A DNA stretch of 64,000 bases from Mycobacterium szulgai (GTDB taxonomy: Bacteria; Actinomycetota; Actinomycetes; Mycobacteriales; Mycobacteriaceae), in assembly GCF_002116635.1 (NCBI RefSeq), contig NZ_LQPW01000010.1:1-64000 (forward strand), read 5' to 3'. The position numbers and the translations under genes were made by a program. Under the pieces are notes generated by a model. It was given only the letters and a program-made list of their open reading frames with translations. It searched no databases and was not told where the DNA came from. Shown here piece after piece: positions 31,017 through 44,000 of the stretch (within the stretch, counting starts at the first letter, position 1; the number at the start of each line of letters is the position of its first letter).

Positions 31017-31613
31017 TCAGGGGATGGGCAATGTTCGCGGTTTCCAGTCCTGACGAGCCGCTTCGAAGGATTCGATTTCGCCGAGTTTCCGCAGCGTAAG
31101 GGCTATATCGTCAAGACCTTCAAGCAGGCGCCATGCGGTGTGATCGTCAATCTTGAACGGCAGCACCGCCGTTCCCGCGGTGATAATTCGATCTTGAAGA
31201 TTGGCAGTGATTTCCAGCCCCGGACTCTGCTCGATGAGCTTCCAAAGAAGTTCGACACCGTCCTGGTCGACTTCGGCCGCCAGCAGCCCCGCCTTGCCGG
31301 CGTTCCCGCGAAAAATGTCGCCAAACCGAGACGAGATAACCACTCGGAATCCGTAGTCCATCAGCGCCCAGACCGCGTGCTCCCGAGAAGATCCGGTGCC
31401 GAAATCGGGTCCAGCGACCAAGACTGAGCCCCGGTCAAAGGGACTGAGGTTGAGCACGAATGAGGGATCCGAACGCCACCCAGCGAACAAGCCGTCCTCG
31501 AAACCGGTTCGGGTGACGCGTTTCAAAAAGACTGCGGGAATGATCTGATCAGTGTCGACATTGGACCGCCGCAGTGGCACACCGATACCGGTGTGGGTGT
31601 TAAAGGCTTCCAT
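31017..31613 (-). CDS. leuD: 3-isopropylmalate dehydratase small subunit
   Basis: The 198-residue small subunit forms the substrate-specificity domain and pairs with LeuC to isomerise 2- to 3-isopropylmalate in leucine synthesis. It has [21 protein letters not shown] near the start and [17 protein letters not shown] in the middle, both diagnostic. ATG at 31613; leuC ends 27 bases upstream, so leuCD is one operon. Confidence 0.97.
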   Translation of the reverse strand: MEAFNTHTGIGVPLRRSNVDTDQIIPAVFLKRVTRTGFEDGLFAGWRSDPSFVLNLSPFDRGSVLVAGPDFGTGSSREHAVWALMDYGFRVVISSRFGDIFRGNAGKAGLLAAEVDQDGVELLWKLIEQSPGLEITANLQDRIITAGTAVLPFKIDDHTAWRLLEGLDDIALTLRKLGEIESFEAARQDWKPRTLPIP

Positions 31614-31640
31614 GCGCTTCCTTTTTCTTTCTCGGTGAGT

Positions 31641-33044
31641 TCAATTCAAATCAGCCGGCGCGGACAGGGTGCCGCGTACCGCGGTGGCGGCGGCAACCGC
31701 GGGTGACACCAAATGTGTTCGCCCGCCCTTGCCCTGACGCCCTTCGAAGTTGCGGTTCGACGTCGCCGCGCAGCGTTCCCCCGGCGCGAGCTGATCGGGG
31801 TTCATTCCCAGGCACATCGAGCATCCTGCTTGTCGCCATTCGGCGCCCGCGGCGGTGAAAACCTCGCCGAGCCCTTCGGCTTCGGCCTGTGCGCGCACCC
31901 GCATGGAGCCCGGAACAACCAGCATCCGCACGCCTGGCGCCACCTTGCGGCCGCGCAACACGTCGGCCACCACCCGCAGATCCTCAATGCGGCCGTTGGT
32001 GCACGAACCGACGAACACCGCATCAACCGCGATATCGCGCATCGGGACGCCGGGGCGAAGGTCCATGTACGCCAACGCTTTCTCGGCGGCCTGGCGCTGC
32101 GCGTCATCGGTCATCAGCTCCGGATCGGGCACCGCCGCGGCCAGCGGCACGCCTTGGCCCGGGTTGGTGCCCCAGGTGACGAACGGGCTCAACGAGGCCG
32201 CGTCGAGGTACACCTCGGTGTCGAAGACGGCGCCGGGATCGGTGCGCAGCTGTTGCCAATGCGCCAGCGCGGCGTCCCACTGGGCACCGGTCGGTGCGTG
32301 CGGGCGACCACGAATGAATTCGTAAGTGGTCTCGTCGGGGGCCACCATCCCGGCCCGGGCGCCGGCTTCGATGCTCATGTTGCAGATCGTCATTCGGCCT
32401 TCCATGGATAACGATTCGATGGCGCTGCCGCGGTATTCGATGACATGGCCCTGTCCGCCGCCGGTGCCGATCTTGGCGATCAGCGCAAGGATGATGTCTT
32501 TGGCCGAGACTCCAGGCGGTAACTGCCCGTCTACGTTGACCGCCATCGTCTTGAAGGGCCGCAGCGGCAACGTCTGGGTGGCCAGCACGTGCTCGACCTC
32601 TGAGGTGCCGATGCCCATTGCGATCGCGCCGAATGCGCCGTGCGTCGAAGTGTGGCTGTCGCCGCAGACGATCGTCATTCCCGGTTGGGTGAGACCCAGT
32701 TGCGGTCCCACGACATGGACGATGCCCTGCTCGATATCGCCCATCGGGTGCAGCCGGATGCCGAATTCGGCGCAGTTTTGGCGCAACGTCTCCACTTGTG
32801 TGCGTGACACCAAGTCGGCGATCGGCTTGTCGATGTCGACGGTGGGCACGTTGTGATCCTCAGTGGCGATAGTCAGATCCGGGCGCCGCACCGGACGGCC
32901 GGCAAGGCGCAGGCCGTCGAACGCCTGCGGACTGGTCACCTCGTGCACCAGATGCAGATCGATATAGATCAGGTCGGGCGCACCGTTTTCGCCTCGCACC
33001 ACGACGTGGTCGTCCCACACCTTCTCGGCCATTGTGCGCGTCAT
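31641..33044 (-). CDS. leuC: 3-isopropylmalate dehydratase large subunit
   Basis: The 467-residue aconitase-fold subunit carries the 4Fe-4S cluster of isopropylmalate isomerase. Cluster ligands are visible as FVGSCTNGR (about 346) and CSMCLGMNP (about 408/411); ATEDHNVPT and [12 protein letters not shown] are family motifs. ATG at 33044. Its upstream region (33097-33133) carries a TCTCAC-N-TGCGAGAC element of the kind also found in front of the iclR gene 23.8 kb away; IclR regulators of the LtbR/NdgR type control leuCD in actinobacteria. Confidence 0.97.
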   Translation of the reverse strand: MTRTMAEKVWDDHVVVRGENGAPDLIYIDLHLVHEVTSPQAFDGLRLAGRPVRRPDLTIATEDHNVPTVDIDKPIADLVSRTQVETLRQNCAEFGIRLHPMGDIEQGIVHVVGPQLGLTQPGMTIVCGDSHTSTHGAFGAIAMGIGTSEVEHVLATQTLPLRPFKTMAVNVDGQLPPGVSAKDIILALIAKIGTGGGQGHVIEYRGSAIESLSMEGRMTICNMSIEAGARAGMVAPDETTYEFIRGRPHAPTGAQWDAALAHWQQLRTDPGAVFDTEVYLDAASLSPFVTWGTNPGQGVPLAAAVPDPELMTDDAQRQAAEKALAYMDLRPGVPMRDIAVDAVFVGSCTNGRIEDLRVVADVLRGRKVAPGVRMLVVPGSMRVRAQAEAEGLGEVFTAAGAEWRQAGCSMCLGMNPDQLAPGERCAATSNRNFEGRQGKGGRTHLVSPAVAAATAVRGTLSAPADLN

Positions 33045-33096
33045 CTTCGCCTCGATTCTGTAATGGGCGGCTCACCACAGGCGTCTCACGTGGCTA

Positions 33097-33133
33097 TCTC
33101 ACAATGCGAGACGCAAGTATCTTCTGGTGAGAC
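33097..33133. promoter_or_regulatory. Putative IclR operator upstream of leuC; left copy of the island-flanking repeat
   Basis: The element starts TCTCACAATGCGAGAC and ends GGTGAGAC. It matches 56907-56943 at about 30 of 37 positions, in the same orientation and with the same 30-base distance from TCTC to a GTG. It contains the dyad TCTC-N7-GAGA. In copy 2 the GTG is the iclR start codon; in copy 1 the following codons read VRHHTGFSRPGKAG, loosely like the iclR N-terminus VRQQSGIGVLDKAAG. It may be a true operator, a relic of the iclR 5' end, or both. The rest of 33045-33322 shows no gene. Confidence 0.6.
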
Positions 33134-33322
33134 ACCATACCGGCTTCAGCCGCCCCGGCAAAGCCGGGCGCTCGGCCGCCGCGGCCCGCGGGCGGTTGCG
33201 CTCGCGCCGCCGCAATACAGCGGCGTAATGCTATAACGCTTGAACTGCGGAACGCGTAGTAAAGCCAGGAGTGCTGGGCTACTGTTTCACCGGAAACTAA
33301 GGCGCACTTACGTTGGAGCAAG

Positions 33323-34552
33323 ATGGATCTGTTCGACAAGTTCATCAATAGCGAAGCACCCTTAGCGCAAATTTCACATGCCGTGCACGGAGTAGGCACA
33401 TATCCCAAGCTCACCGGCGATATCGGTAACCGCATGATGTGGCGCGACCGCGAGCACATCGTGTGGAGTAACAACAATTACCTAGGGCTCGCCAATCTTC
33501 CTGAAGTGCGGGCAGCCGAAGAGGAGTTCACGCGTCAATACGGGCTTTCGGCTCCGATGGGCTCCAGAATGATGTCAGCCGAAACCGACGCGCTTGAGCA
33601 GTTGGAAAGCGAACTGGCGGACCACACGAAAAAGCCGGCGGCATTCGTTCTCAACTACGGCTATCAGGGCATGGTTTCGCTTATCGATGCCCTTACTTCC
33701 CCGTCGGACTGGGTGGTATCGGACGCGGAGAACCACGCCTGCATCATCGATGGGATTCGGTTGCACAAGAGCGGCGGCGGCCAGACCCGCACCTTCGCGC
33801 ACAATGACATCGATCAGCTCGAGGCGCGCCTTGCCGAGATCGACCGCGTGCGAGCCGCCGACGCCGCAGTCTTGGTAGTTACCGAAGGAGTTTTCGGGAT
33901 GTCCGGCGACCAGGGCCGGATACGCGAGATTGTCGAACTGAAAAAGAAATACGACTTCCGATTACTCGTCGACGACGCGCACGGCTACGGAGCCATGGGT
34001 CCGGGCGGCAGCGGTACCGGGCATCAACAGCGTGTCCAGGACGGCATCGACATCTACTACTCGACGCTTGCCAAATCCGTCGGCAGCATCGGGTCGTTCG
34101 TCGCCTCGGCAGTCGACATAATTTGGAAGCTTCGCTACACGATGCGATCGCAGATCTTCAGCAGGGGCCTGCCCTGGCCGATCGTCGCGGGGATTCGGGT
34201 TCGTGTGCAACTGCTGCGCACCCGTGACGATCTGCGCAGACAAGCGCACGCCGTGGCGTCCGAATTGCAGGGTTCCTTGACATACAACGGGTTTGATATC
34301 GGCAAGACGAACAGTCTCGTCACCCCCGTGTACCTGCCTTTGAACCCGCTGGCCACCCTCACCTTTCTGACCCGATTGCGTGAACAGCACGGCATATTCT
34401 GTTCAGCGGTGACATACCCAGTGGTACCGCCCGGAATCGTGCAGTTGCGCCTGATCCCGACCGCCTGCCACGAAATCGCCGATGTCGAACCCACCGTGAA
34501 CGGCATCGCGTCCGTCTATAAAGAACTGACCGGGCACTCACCTGAGCAGTAG
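33323..34552 (+). CDS. Alpha-oxoamine synthase family PLP enzyme (AONS/KBL/SPT-like)
   Basis: The 409-residue fold-type I PLP enzyme of the family that joins an amino acid to an acyl thioester with loss of CO2, giving an alpha-aminoketone. The PLP lysine is K251 ([11 protein letters not shown]), the cofactor Asp/His are D218/H220 ([11 protein letters not shown]), and the stacking His is H138. The N-terminus has SNNNYLGLA, as in serine palmitoyltransferase and AONS. No biotin genes are nearby, so a role in the peptide cluster is more likely than biotin synthesis. It is the first gene of the island, followed by mmpS and mmpL on the same strand. Substrates unknown. Confidence 0.88.
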   Translation: MDLFDKFINSEAPLAQISHAVHGVGTYPKLTGDIGNRMMWRDREHIVWSNNNYLGLANLPEVRAAEEEFTRQYGLSAPMGSRMMSAETDALEQLESELADHTKKPAAFVLNYGYQGMVSLIDALTSPSDWVVSDAENHACIIDGIRLHKSGGGQTRTFAHNDIDQLEARLAEIDRVRAADAAVLVVTEGVFGMSGDQGRIREIVELKKKYDFRLLVDDAHGYGAMGPGGSGTGHQQRVQDGIDIYYSTLAKSVGSIGSFVASAVDIIWKLRYTMRSQIFSRGLPWPIVAGIRVRVQLLRTRDDLRRQAHAVASELQGSLTYNGFDIGKTNSLVTPVYLPLNPLATLTFLTRLREQHGIFCSAVTYPVVPPGIVQLRLIPTACHEIADVEPTVNGIASVYKELTGHSPEQ

Positions 34553-34700
34553 GCAATGCAAACGGAGCGGCATCAAAACGGGCACGTTTCCACACGTATG
34601 ACACCATTCTCGCAGGAATAGTCCAACCTGATGAAGGAATTCCCCGACCGCCGGCCCGGCCAGCGAGTAGTCAAGTCTTGCCAGCAGAAACAACTGAACG

Positions 34701-34740
34701 GGAGTTCGATGATCGGCTTAGGAGTTCGATGATCGGATTT
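34701..34740 (+). repeat. Tandem duplication of the mmpS translation start region
   Basis: ggagttcgatgatcgg occurs at 34701-34716 and 34721-34736 (20-bp unit). Each copy carries a GGAG Shine-Dalgarno and an ATG. The first ATG (34709) opens a seven-codon reading frame, MIGLGVR, whose TGA overlaps the second ATG (34729), the mmpS start. The copy creates a short upstream ORF that could tune or couple mmpS translation. Confidence 0.7.
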
Positions 34741-35157
34741 GTCAGGCGGATGTGGGTGCCGATCGTGATGATCGTCGTTTTCGCGGTCGGGGCAGCCGTG
34801 GTGATGCGACTGCACGGAGTCTTCGGTTCACATCGATATGTTCCGGACGCCGGTAACGCCGACCCCATTGTGGCCTTCAACCCCAAATACGTTCGCTACG
34901 AGATCTTCGGGCCACCCGGAACGGTCACCACGATCAACTATCTAGACGCCGAGGCGCAGCCGCACCAGGTGGTCGGCGCGACGATACCGTGGTCGCTGAC
35001 GATCGAAACCACACTGACCGCGGTAGTCGCCCACGTGGTGGCACAGGGTGACGGTGCGGCCCTGGGTTGCCGGATCACGGTCAATGGCGTGGTCCGTGCC
35101 GAGCGTTCGGTCGGTGCCCACAATGCCGCGAGCAGTTGCCTGGTGAAATCTGCATGA
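34729..35157 (+). CDS. MmpS family membrane accessory protein
   Basis: The 142-residue protein has a short cytoplasmic start, one membrane segment ([17 protein letters not shown]) and a periplasmic domain with the family blocks [29 protein letters not shown] and [15 protein letters not shown], ending SCLVKSA. MmpS proteins work with the adjacent MmpL in export of lipids, siderophores or peptidolipids. The second of two duplicated GGAG-ATG sites (34729) is the start because it is in frame. Its TGA overlaps the mmpL ATG (ATGA). Confidence 0.93.
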   Translation: MIGFVRRMWVPIVMIVVFAVGAAVVMRLHGVFGSHRYVPDAGNADPIVAFNPKYVRYEIFGPPGTVTTINYLDAEAQPHQVVGATIPWSLTIETTLTAVVAHVVAQGDGAALGCRITVNGVVRAERSVGAHNAASSCLVKSA

Positions 35158-38024
35158 GGGTCGGCAAATCGGCCCAAGCCAGCACCCGCAACTCGCCTGT
35201 CGCACGGTTCATCCACCGGTGGTCGCTTCCGGTCGTGCTGCTATGGGTGGCGCTGACCATTGGCGCGAATCTGCTGGCGCCACAGTTGCAAACGGTCGCC
35301 GAAGAACACTCCGCGGCGTTGAGCCCCAACGATGCTCCGTCACTTATCGCCATGAAGCGCATCGGCAAAGATTTTCAGCAATTCGACTCCGACAACACCG
35401 CGATGGTTGTGCTGGAAGGCAAAGACAAACTCGGCGACGACGCGCACCACTTCTACGACACCTTGATCGCCGCGCTATCCCGCGACCGCACGCACGTCGA
35501 ACACATCGACAACTTCTGGGGCGACAGGCTGACCGCCGCGGGTTCGCAGAGCGCTGACGGCAAGGCGGCATATGCGCAGCTGTATCTCGCCGGTGGCCAG
35601 GGCACCGCGCGGGCCCACGAGTCCGTCGCCGCGGTTCAGCACATCGTGGCAAGTGTGGTGGCGCCGCCGGGAATCAAGGCGTACGTGACCGGACCTGGTG
35701 CACTCGACGCCGATCAAGACACCTCCGGCAACCGGAGCCTGGAACGGCTCACCGCTGTCACGGTCGCCGTGATAGCGATCGTGCTTTTGATTGCCTACCG
35801 GTCACTTTCGACCGTTGTCGTCATGCTGCTGACGGTTGGGGTCGAACTCCTCGCGGCCCGCGGCGTCGTCGCCACCCTTGCCGTCCACAACATCGTCGGC
35901 CTGTCCACCTTCGCCATCAATGTGTTGACCACACTGACGATCGCGGCGTCGACGGACTACATCATCTTTCTCATCGGCCGCTATCAAGAGGCGCGCAGCA
36001 CCGGACATGACCGAAACTTGGCCTATTACACAATGTTTCGCGGTACCAGCCATGTTGTCCTGGGCTCGGGGCTGACCGTTGCCGGCGCGATCTACTGCCT
36101 GAGCCTCACCAGGTTGCCCTACTTCCAGACGCTCGGAGCGCCGTGCTCGATCGGTCTGCTGGTGGTGATCCTGGCCTCGTTGACCCTGGCTCCGGCGATC
36201 ATTGCCCTCGGCAGCAGGTTCGGTGTCTTCGAGCCCAAACACACGGCGACCACTCGGCATTGGCGGCGCATCGGCACCATGGTCGTGCGATGGCCCGGGC
36301 CGGTCCTGGTCGGCACGGCGCTGATCTCACTCATCGGACTGCTCGCCTTGCCCCAGTATCAAACCAGTTACAACGAACGCCATTACCTCCCGCAAAGCGC
36401 ACCGTCCAACATCGGATACCTCGCCTCGGACCGCCACTTTCCAGCGGCCCGCATGGAACCGGAGGTGCTGATGATCGAAGCCGATCACGACCTGCGCAAT
36501 CCGACGGACATGATGCTGCTGGACCGCATCGCCAAAGCCGTCTTCCACCTGCCCGGAATCGCCCGCGTACAGGGCATCACCCGACCGTTGGGATCGCCGA
36601 TCGACCACAGCTCGATTCCGTTTCAGCTCAATATGCAAAGCGCGATGACAATCGAGAACATCGACTACCTCAAGAAGCGAATCGGCGACATGTACAGCAT
36701 GATCGACGAGCTACAACACATGATCGACATCACCACGCGCCAGCAAGAGGTGGTCCGCGACCTCACCCACGCCACCCACGTCATGGATGCCCACACCCGA
36801 CAGATGCGCGCCAACACCAACGAATTACGGGACCAGCTTGCCGAGTTCGACGACACCTGGCGACCGATCAGAAGCTACTTCTATTGGGAACAGCATTGTT
36901 TCGACATCCCGATCTGCTGGTCGCTGCGGTCGTTGTTCGACGCCGTCGACGGTGTCGACAAGCTCGCCGAGGACGTCGGCCATCTCACCGACGACGTCGA
37001 CCGTCTCGATTCACTGCAGCCGCAATTGCTCGCCCTGCTGCCGCCGCTGATCACTACGATGCAGACCGTTAAAGGACTCGTGCAGACCACGGCGAGCACC
37101 CTCTCGGCGTTGGTCACCCAAATGGACGATATGACCCGCAACGCGACCGCAATGGGGCAAGCACTCGACGGTTCGAAAAACGACGACTCGTTTTTCCTGC
37201 CGCCCGAAGCCTTCGACAATCCCGACTTCAAACGCGGCCTGACGCTGTTCCTCTCACCCGATGGAAAATCGGCGCGCTTCATCATCACTCACAAGGGTGA
37301 TCCCGCTACGGCCGAAGGCATCTCGCACATCGACCCGATCCTGCTGGCCGCCAGCGAGGCGGTCAAAGGAACACCATTGGCCGATGCCAATCTTTACCTC
37401 GCCGGCACCGCGTCAATCTATAAAGACATGCGCGAAGGCACCACCTACGATCTGCTGATCGCGGTCGTCGCGTCCCTGTGCCTGATCTTCATGGTCATGC
37501 TGGCGATCACTCGGAGCGTGGTCGCCGCCGCGGTCATCGTCGGTACGGTCACCCTGTCCCTGGGTTCAGCGTTCGGGATGTCGGTCCTTGTCTGGCAACA
37601 CATCCTGCACATGCCGCTGCACTGGCTGGTGCTGCCAATGGCCGTCATCGTCATGCTGGCGGTCGGATCCGACTACAACCTGCTGCTGGTAGCCCGCTTC
37701 CAAGAGGAGATCAGCGCGGGCCTGCGAACCGGCATGATCCGGTCGATGGCCAGCACCGGCCGGGTGGTCACCATCGCCGGCCTGGTATTCGCCTTCACGA
37801 TGGGCTCGATGGTGACCAGCGACCTTCGCGTCGTCGGCCAAGTCGGGACCACGATCATGATCGGGCTGCTGTTCGACACCCTCGTCGTGCGCTCATTCAT
37901 GATGCCCGCGATCGCGGCCCTGCTCGGCCGCTGGTTCTGGTGGCCACGCCGAGTGCACACCCACGCGAGCCCACAGCCGGCACCGCAGCGCGTCGAGCAG
38001 GTACGTAGCGCACAGCCGGTCTAG
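35154..38024 (+). CDS. MmpL family RND transporter
   Basis: The 956-residue, 12-TM RND-type exporter of the MmpL4-like class. Proton-relay Asp-Tyr pairs sit in the TM4 and TM10 regions: [17 protein letters not shown] (about 267) and [15 protein letters not shown] (about 838). A large periplasmic domain between TM7 and TM8 contains a coiled-coil stretch (about 500-590: [25 protein letters not shown]). ATG 35154 overlaps the mmpS stop. It is the expected exporter for the NRPS product. It converges with the first NRPS, 47 bases apart. Confidence 0.94.
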   Translation: MRVGKSAQASTRNSPVARFIHRWSLPVVLLWVALTIGANLLAPQLQTVAEEHSAALSPNDAPSLIAMKRIGKDFQQFDSDNTAMVVLEGKDKLGDDAHHFYDTLIAALSRDRTHVEHIDNFWGDRLTAAGSQSADGKAAYAQLYLAGGQGTARAHESVAAVQHIVASVVAPPGIKAYVTGPGALDADQDTSGNRSLERLTAVTVAVIAIVLLIAYRSLSTVVVMLLTVGVELLAARGVVATLAVHNIVGLSTFAINVLTTLTIAASTDYIIFLIGRYQEARSTGHDRNLAYYTMFRGTSHVVLGSGLTVAGAIYCLSLTRLPYFQTLGAPCSIGLLVVILASLTLAPAIIALGSRFGVFEPKHTATTRHWRRIGTMVVRWPGPVLVGTALISLIGLLALPQYQTSYNERHYLPQSAPSNIGYLASDRHFPAARMEPEVLMIEADHDLRNPTDMMLLDRIAKAVFHLPGIARVQGITRPLGSPIDHSSIPFQLNMQSAMTIENIDYLKKRIGDMYSMIDELQHMIDITTRQQEVVRDLTHATHVMDAHTRQMRANTNELRDQLAEFDDTWRPIRSYFYWEQHCFDIPICWSLRSLFDAVDGVDKLAEDVGHLTDDVDRLDSLQPQLLALLPPLITTMQTVKGLVQTTASTLSALVTQMDDMTRNATAMGQALDGSKNDDSFFLPPEAFDNPDFKRGLTLFLSPDGKSARFIITHKGDPATAEGISHIDPILLAASEAVKGTPLADANLYLAGTASIYKDMREGTTYDLLIAVVASLCLIFMVMLAITRSVVAAAVIVGTVTLSLGSAFGMSVLVWQHILHMPLHWLVLPMAVIVMLAVGSDYNLLLVARFQEEISAGLRTGMIRSMASTGRVVTIAGLVFAFTMGSMVTSDLRVVGQVGTTIMIGLLFDTLVVRSFMMPAIAALLGRWFWWPRRVHTHASPQPAPQRVEQVRSAQPV

Positions 38025-38071
38025 TGGATTTCGAAATACATAAGGCCGCAGCAACTTCGTCCCTGAGTCAC

Positions 38072-41000
38072 CTACGCCAGGAGTCCTGGCACAAAGCCGA
38101 GCAGCTGCAGATCAGTGGCGTACTTCGTGATGATGGGTGGCGTTATGTGTGGAATGTCCTTGTCCGGTCCTATTTTCGCGTCTAGCACCGCCGCGCGGAA
38201 CCGGTCCGACGGCGTGGCCGAAGCCGCGCTCGGCCGCGCGGGCTGCTGAAAATTCGGCAACAACGGCAGCAGCGAATACCGGCGCTGGCGATCCGGTAAT
38301 GCGCTCAGGCTGGCACTGAACCGGTTCAGCCAGTCCTCATAGTCATCGATCCGCTGGATGGGATAACCGGCATCGATGAGCCAGTCGACATACTCGTCCA
38401 GTCCGATTCCGTCGTCGTGCGAATTCACCACATGGAATGTCTGGAATCCGTCAACCGCTTGCACACCCAGCGTGGAGATCGCTTCCGCGACGAATTCCAC
38501 CGGCAGCCCGTCGAAGTGGGCGGGCTGCCGGTGCCCATCGCGGTCAAGCCGATAGAACGAGCCGGGCGCGATACCGGTGATCAGCAGGCTGAGGACGAGC
38601 CTGGTGAGCGTGTCGGGCAGGTTGAGGAGCCCCGCGTATGTCGTGTCGGCGAGGATCATCCCGCAACGAAACACTGTTATCGGCAAGCCGCCCAGGTCGT
38701 TGGCTTGCCGCAGTAACACCTCGCTGGCCCACTTACTGGCTTCGTAGCCGTTGCCATAGCCATCATCGATTACCCGCGTCGAGCCGATGAGCCGGATATC
38801 GGCGTCCTCGGTGAACTGTGCCGGGGCAATCTGGTTGCCCACGCTGGCCGTCGACACGTAGATGTAGCGCTTGCGCTTTGTGGTCACCCCAAGCCGGATC
38901 AGCTCGGCGGTGCCAAAAGTGTTGGGGTCGAACAGTTGGCTGTAGGGCAGCGCGTGGTTGACCAGAGCCGCGCAGTCAACGATCGTGTCAACGGTGTCGG
39001 CCAGCCGCCGCCAGGTCTGGTGGTTCAAGCCCAGGTTGGGCTCGGCCTTGTCGCCCGCGATCACCTCGAGGTGCTGGGCAGCCAACCCCTGATAATGGTG
39101 CACTAGCAGTGGGTCGCCAGTGGCGAATCCCTTGTCGAGGCGGGCACGCGCCGCATCGTTGGATTCGGCCCGCACTAAGCAGATGAGCTTGCCGCCGGAC
39201 AGACTTATGCGTGTCAGCCATTCCAGCGCCAGATAACGTCCGAGGAAACCCGTCGCCCCGGTCAGCAGTATTACCCGCGCCTGGGCCCTTGGACCGGGCA
39301 AGTTCGCGCCGGCGCAGAGCGTCGTGGCATCAATGAATTTGCCCAGTGTGAGGTCCCGGGCGTGCACCTCGGTGACCTCGCATCCGTGCACTGCCGCAAA
39401 GCTGGCCCGATTGGCGCCGGATCCCCCACTGGGCGCGCTCTGCAGCCGTTGACTCAAGCTCCGCACGGACGGCGCTTCGAAGAAGACGCGCGCGGTTAGG
39501 TCGGTGTTACACGCGGCGTTGATCGCGGCGATGGCCCGCATCGCGGAAAGCGAGTCGCCACCCAAGTCGAAAAACGAGTCGTCGATGCCGACCTGCTGCA
39601 GCGTGAGGACACGGGAAAAGATGCCGGCCAACGCTTTTTCCAGCGCCGTGCTCGGCGCCCGATAGATACCGGTGTCGCCGTAATTGGGCAGCGGCAACGC
39701 TTTGGTGTCGAGTTTGCCGTTTACGGTTAGCGGCAGTTGCTGCAACCTCACGATCGCCGTCGGCACCATATAGGGCGGCAGCCGCTCGGCTAGCTGGGCG
39801 CGCAGGCGGACCCTATCGGCTCCCCCGGTGACATAGCCGACCAACCGCTTCTGGCCATCAGCCTCCTCGCGGGCGATCACCACCGCTTGATCCACTTCAT
39901 CCAGAGCCGCCAATGCCGCTTGGATCTCACCGAGTTCGACGCGGTACCCACGGATTTTCACCTGTTGGTCGGCGCGCCCCACGTAGTGCAGCTGGCCATC
40001 AGCGCACCACCGCACCAGGTCACCGCTGCGATACATCCGCACCCCGGCCGCGGATGGGCATGCCACAAATCGAGTCGCGGTCAAACCGGGCCGTCTTATA
40101 TACCCACAAGCGACCCCCGCTCCCGCGATATACAACTCACCGACTACACCGGCGGGCACCGGGCGCAGCCACCTGTCGAGGACAAAGAACGACAAATTCA
40201 GCAGCGGTGCCCCGATCGGACTGACCGCGCGGTCTATGTCGTGATGATCGATCTCGCGAAACGAAGCGTGCACCGTGGTCTCGGTGATGCCAAACATATT
40301 GATAAGCCTGGGTAGTCCTGGGTGGTTCTCCCGCCAGACTCCTAAACGTTGAGGGTCAAGGGCTTCACCACCGAACACCACCGCATCAAGACGGAGCTGG
40401 CCTTTGCGCTCTCGATGTGTCGCATCGGCGGCCTGCAACGCATAGAACGCCGACGGAGTTTGGCTCAGCACGGTGACCCGCTCAGCGACCAGAAGAGCAC
40501 GCAGATCCGCTGGGGACCGGGTCAGCGTCTCTGGTACCACGACCAGGCGTCCGCCGTGCAACAGCGCACCCCAGATCTCCCATACCGAGAAATCGAAGGA
40601 ATGGGAGTGACATTGGCTCCACACCTGTGCAGGTTCAGGCCTGAACGAGGTCATCGACCCGAACAGTTGAGTGACGTTGCGGTGGGCGATGGCCACGCCT
40701 TTGGGTGTTCCAGTTGTACCGGAGGTGTAGATCAGGTAGGCGATGTGGTCGGGGTCGGGAAAGGCCAGTGCGGTGGTGGGGTAAGCGCTGATGGCAAGGT
40801 TGTCGATATCGATCAGGCGCAGGCCGTATCTGGCCAGTCGGGCACGCAGACCGGCATTGGTGATCACGGCCGTCGGCATGGCATCAGCAAGCATGAAGCC
40901 GATGCGGCTATCGGGGTGATGACTGTCAATGCAGAGATAGGCCGCTCCGGTCTTGAGCACCGCCAAGATCGCGATGATGGCCTGTGCAGAGCGTTCCAGC

Positions 41001-44000
41001 AGCAGCGCGACCACCGCACCGGCGCCGATCCCCTGCCGGGCCAGTAGCTGGGCCAGCCGGTTGCTGGCGTGGTCAAGCTCTCGATAAGTCCATGAGTGGC
41101 CTTGGTAGACCAGTGCAACCGCCTGCGGTGCGCGGGCCACCGCGCCGGCAAACAACTGCGGGATAGAGCTCTGCGCTTGCGCCGCAGAGGATCTCGGGGA
41201 TGTGGGGGATTTCGGAGATGTCGGGGATTTCACCGCCTTGTGGTTCCCCCACCTTGCCAGTAGGGCATGCTCGGCGCGCGTGAGCAGATCGACGCCGGAG
41301 AGGCGCTGATCGGGATGGGCGACCATGCCTACCAACAGTTGCTGTAGCCGGGTGAGGAAGGTGGAGATGCTCGCGCGGTCGAACACATCGGTGCGAAACA
41401 CCACGGTTGCGTTAATACCGTCGGGGACGCGGTCCGGGCTGAAACGCTCGGTGAGCGACAACGTCAGGTCCAAGTGAGCGCTGTGGGTGTTGAGCTGGAT
41501 CGGCGTGACGTCCAAGTCACCGATTTTGCGCTGAGCGGGAGCAGTGTTCTGCCAGGCCAGCATTACTTGGATCAAGGGGTGATGGGCCAGCGAACGAGGC
41601 GGGTTGAGCCGTTCAACGAGGACTTCGAAGGGCAGGTCTTGATGGTCGAAGGCGTCAAGGCTGTGGTGGCGGATCTGGGCCAGCAATTGCGCAAAGCTGG
41701 GATCACCGCTGATCCGGGTTCGCAGCACCAAGGTGTTGACGAAAAAACCCACTAAATCCTCCAGGGCCGGATCGTTGCGCCCTGCGATGGGAAATCCCAC
41801 GGCAACATCAGTGGTGTTGCTCAGTTTGCATAACAACACCGCTAGCGCGGTGTGAACCACCATGAAACTGCTGACCTGGTGGCGGCGGGCGAGCTGGTGG
41901 ATCTGCTGCTGCAGCGTTGCGGGCCAGCACATTTCGATCAGGTCGCCGCGGTGATCTGCGACCGGTGGGTAGGGCCGGTCGGTGGGCAGCTGTAGTCGTG
42001 GCGGGAGACCGCCAAGCTTCTGCTGCCAATACCTAAGGTGGCCAGCGATCGGGCTATCCGGGTCGGCGGCACTACCCAGGTTCTCGTGCTGCCACAGCGT
42101 GTAGTCGCCGTACTGGATCGTCAGCGGTTCCCAATCCGGGGCCCGCCCAGCACACCGACTGGCGTAGGCCCTGCTCAGATCGGCGGTCAGCGGGGCGCTA
42201 GACCAGCCATCGGTAGCGATATGGTGGGTCACGATCAACAGCACATGGGTGTGACCGTCGAGCCGAAACAGTCGCGCTCGCAATGGGATCTGAGCAGCCA
42301 GATCGAAACTGCGCCGCGCTTCGGCGCTGATCGCCTCGTCCAGGACCTGGGGGCTCCAGCCCGAAGCATCGATAATCTGCCAACCGACATCGGCGTGCTC
42401 GACCGGCACCACGACTTGCTGTGGCACGCCTCCCACCGCGGGAAATATCGTGCGCAGGCTTTCGTGGCGGCCCACCACGTCGCCCACCGCAGCAGCCAAG
42501 GCGTCCGCGTCCAGCACACCATTCAGCCGAGCCGCCCACCCGCTGTTGTAAAGCGTTGACATCCCCTGCAACTGCTCGATGGACCACAACCGGCGCTGGG
42601 CGAACGACAACGGCAGCACCGCAGGACGCGAACCGGCTCGTAGCGGGCCGTAGCGGCGCGGTGAGCCGCCCAGCCGCGCCGCGAGCTCGGCGACTGTCGT
42701 CTCAAAGATCATCCGCACAGTTACGTCGGTGTCGAAAGTGGTGTTGATCGCGGCGACGGCGCGCATCGCGAGCAGTGAGTCGCCACCCAGATCGAAAAAC
42801 GAATCGTCGATGCCGACCCGCGGCAATTTGAGGACCTGGGTGTAGATGCCGGCCAACACTTCTTCGGCAGCGGTGCTGGGAGCCAGGTAAACGCCGGTAT
42901 CGCGGTATTGGGGATCCGGCAGCGCTGCGATGTCGAGTTCCCCACTGAGTGTCAGCGGCACCTGCGCGATGGCCATGATCGCAGCGGGCACCATATCCGC
43001 CGGCAGGTGCTGTGCCAGCTGCACGCGTAACCGCACCGGATCGGCGGTACCGGTGACATAACCCACCAAGCGCTGCTTGCCATGATCGTCGAAACGAGCG
43101 ATCACTACCGCTTGATCAACCCCGTCAAGATCGGCCAGCGCCGCTTGAACTTGTTGCGGCTCAACCGCCCTGCCGGTGATGTGGATGAAGCCGCCGTCGT
43201 CGACCCAGCCGATGTCACCGGTATCGAGCCATCCGGCGAACAGCTTTCCTTTGCCGTCGAGGATGAATCCTGTTGTTTCGCAAGCTGTTACGTAGCCGGG
43301 AAATACCGTGGAGCCACTGATCGCCAGGTGACCAACCTCGCCGGCCGGCAAGTCGTGCCAGCGCCCGCCGCTGTCGACGTGAATCGCTTTGACCATCAGA
43401 TACGGCAGCCGCTGCCCGACCGAGCCCGGGCGAGGGTGGTCGGGAAAGCTACGGACGCTGGCGCAGGTCGCCTCCGTTTGGCCATAACTTTCGAGCAGGG
43501 TCAGGCCGGTGCGCGATTCGAAATCCCGCCGGATTTCGTTCGCCAGTGCCGAGGTACCGGCGATCACCGTCCGCATGCTGCTGATGTCGGCGTCTACCGG
43601 GCATTGCGCCAACGCCCGGTAGACATTGGGGACTGCACTCATCACCGCAATTCGGTAGTGAGCCACAATCTTCCAAAAATCGGTATAGATGCCCGGGTCT
43701 CGGAAGCCGAGCGGTCCTGCCCACACCACTTGCTGGCCCCGCAGCATGGGCGTCAGTACAGCTGCGACGAATGCGACAACGTGACACAGTGGCAGGCCTG
43801 CGAAAACCACCGAGTCGTGGGCAAGCGAGCTGTCAGCAGCAAGCATCCACGCGTTTGTCACCTCGTTAGAGTGTGTATGGGCCGCCAGTTTCGAGGTCCC
43901 GGTTGTCCCCTTCGTGTGGAATATCGCCGCCAGATCCGTAGGTTCAGGCGGTTCGGCGAACAGGCGGGTATCCCCGTACCTCTTGGCTTGGTCGGTCATA

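Noticed and set aside
33323..34552. bioF (8-amino-7-oxononanoate synthase) for the oxoamine synthase
   Set aside because: No biotin genes are nearby and it heads the NRPS/MmpL island; only the superfamily is supported.
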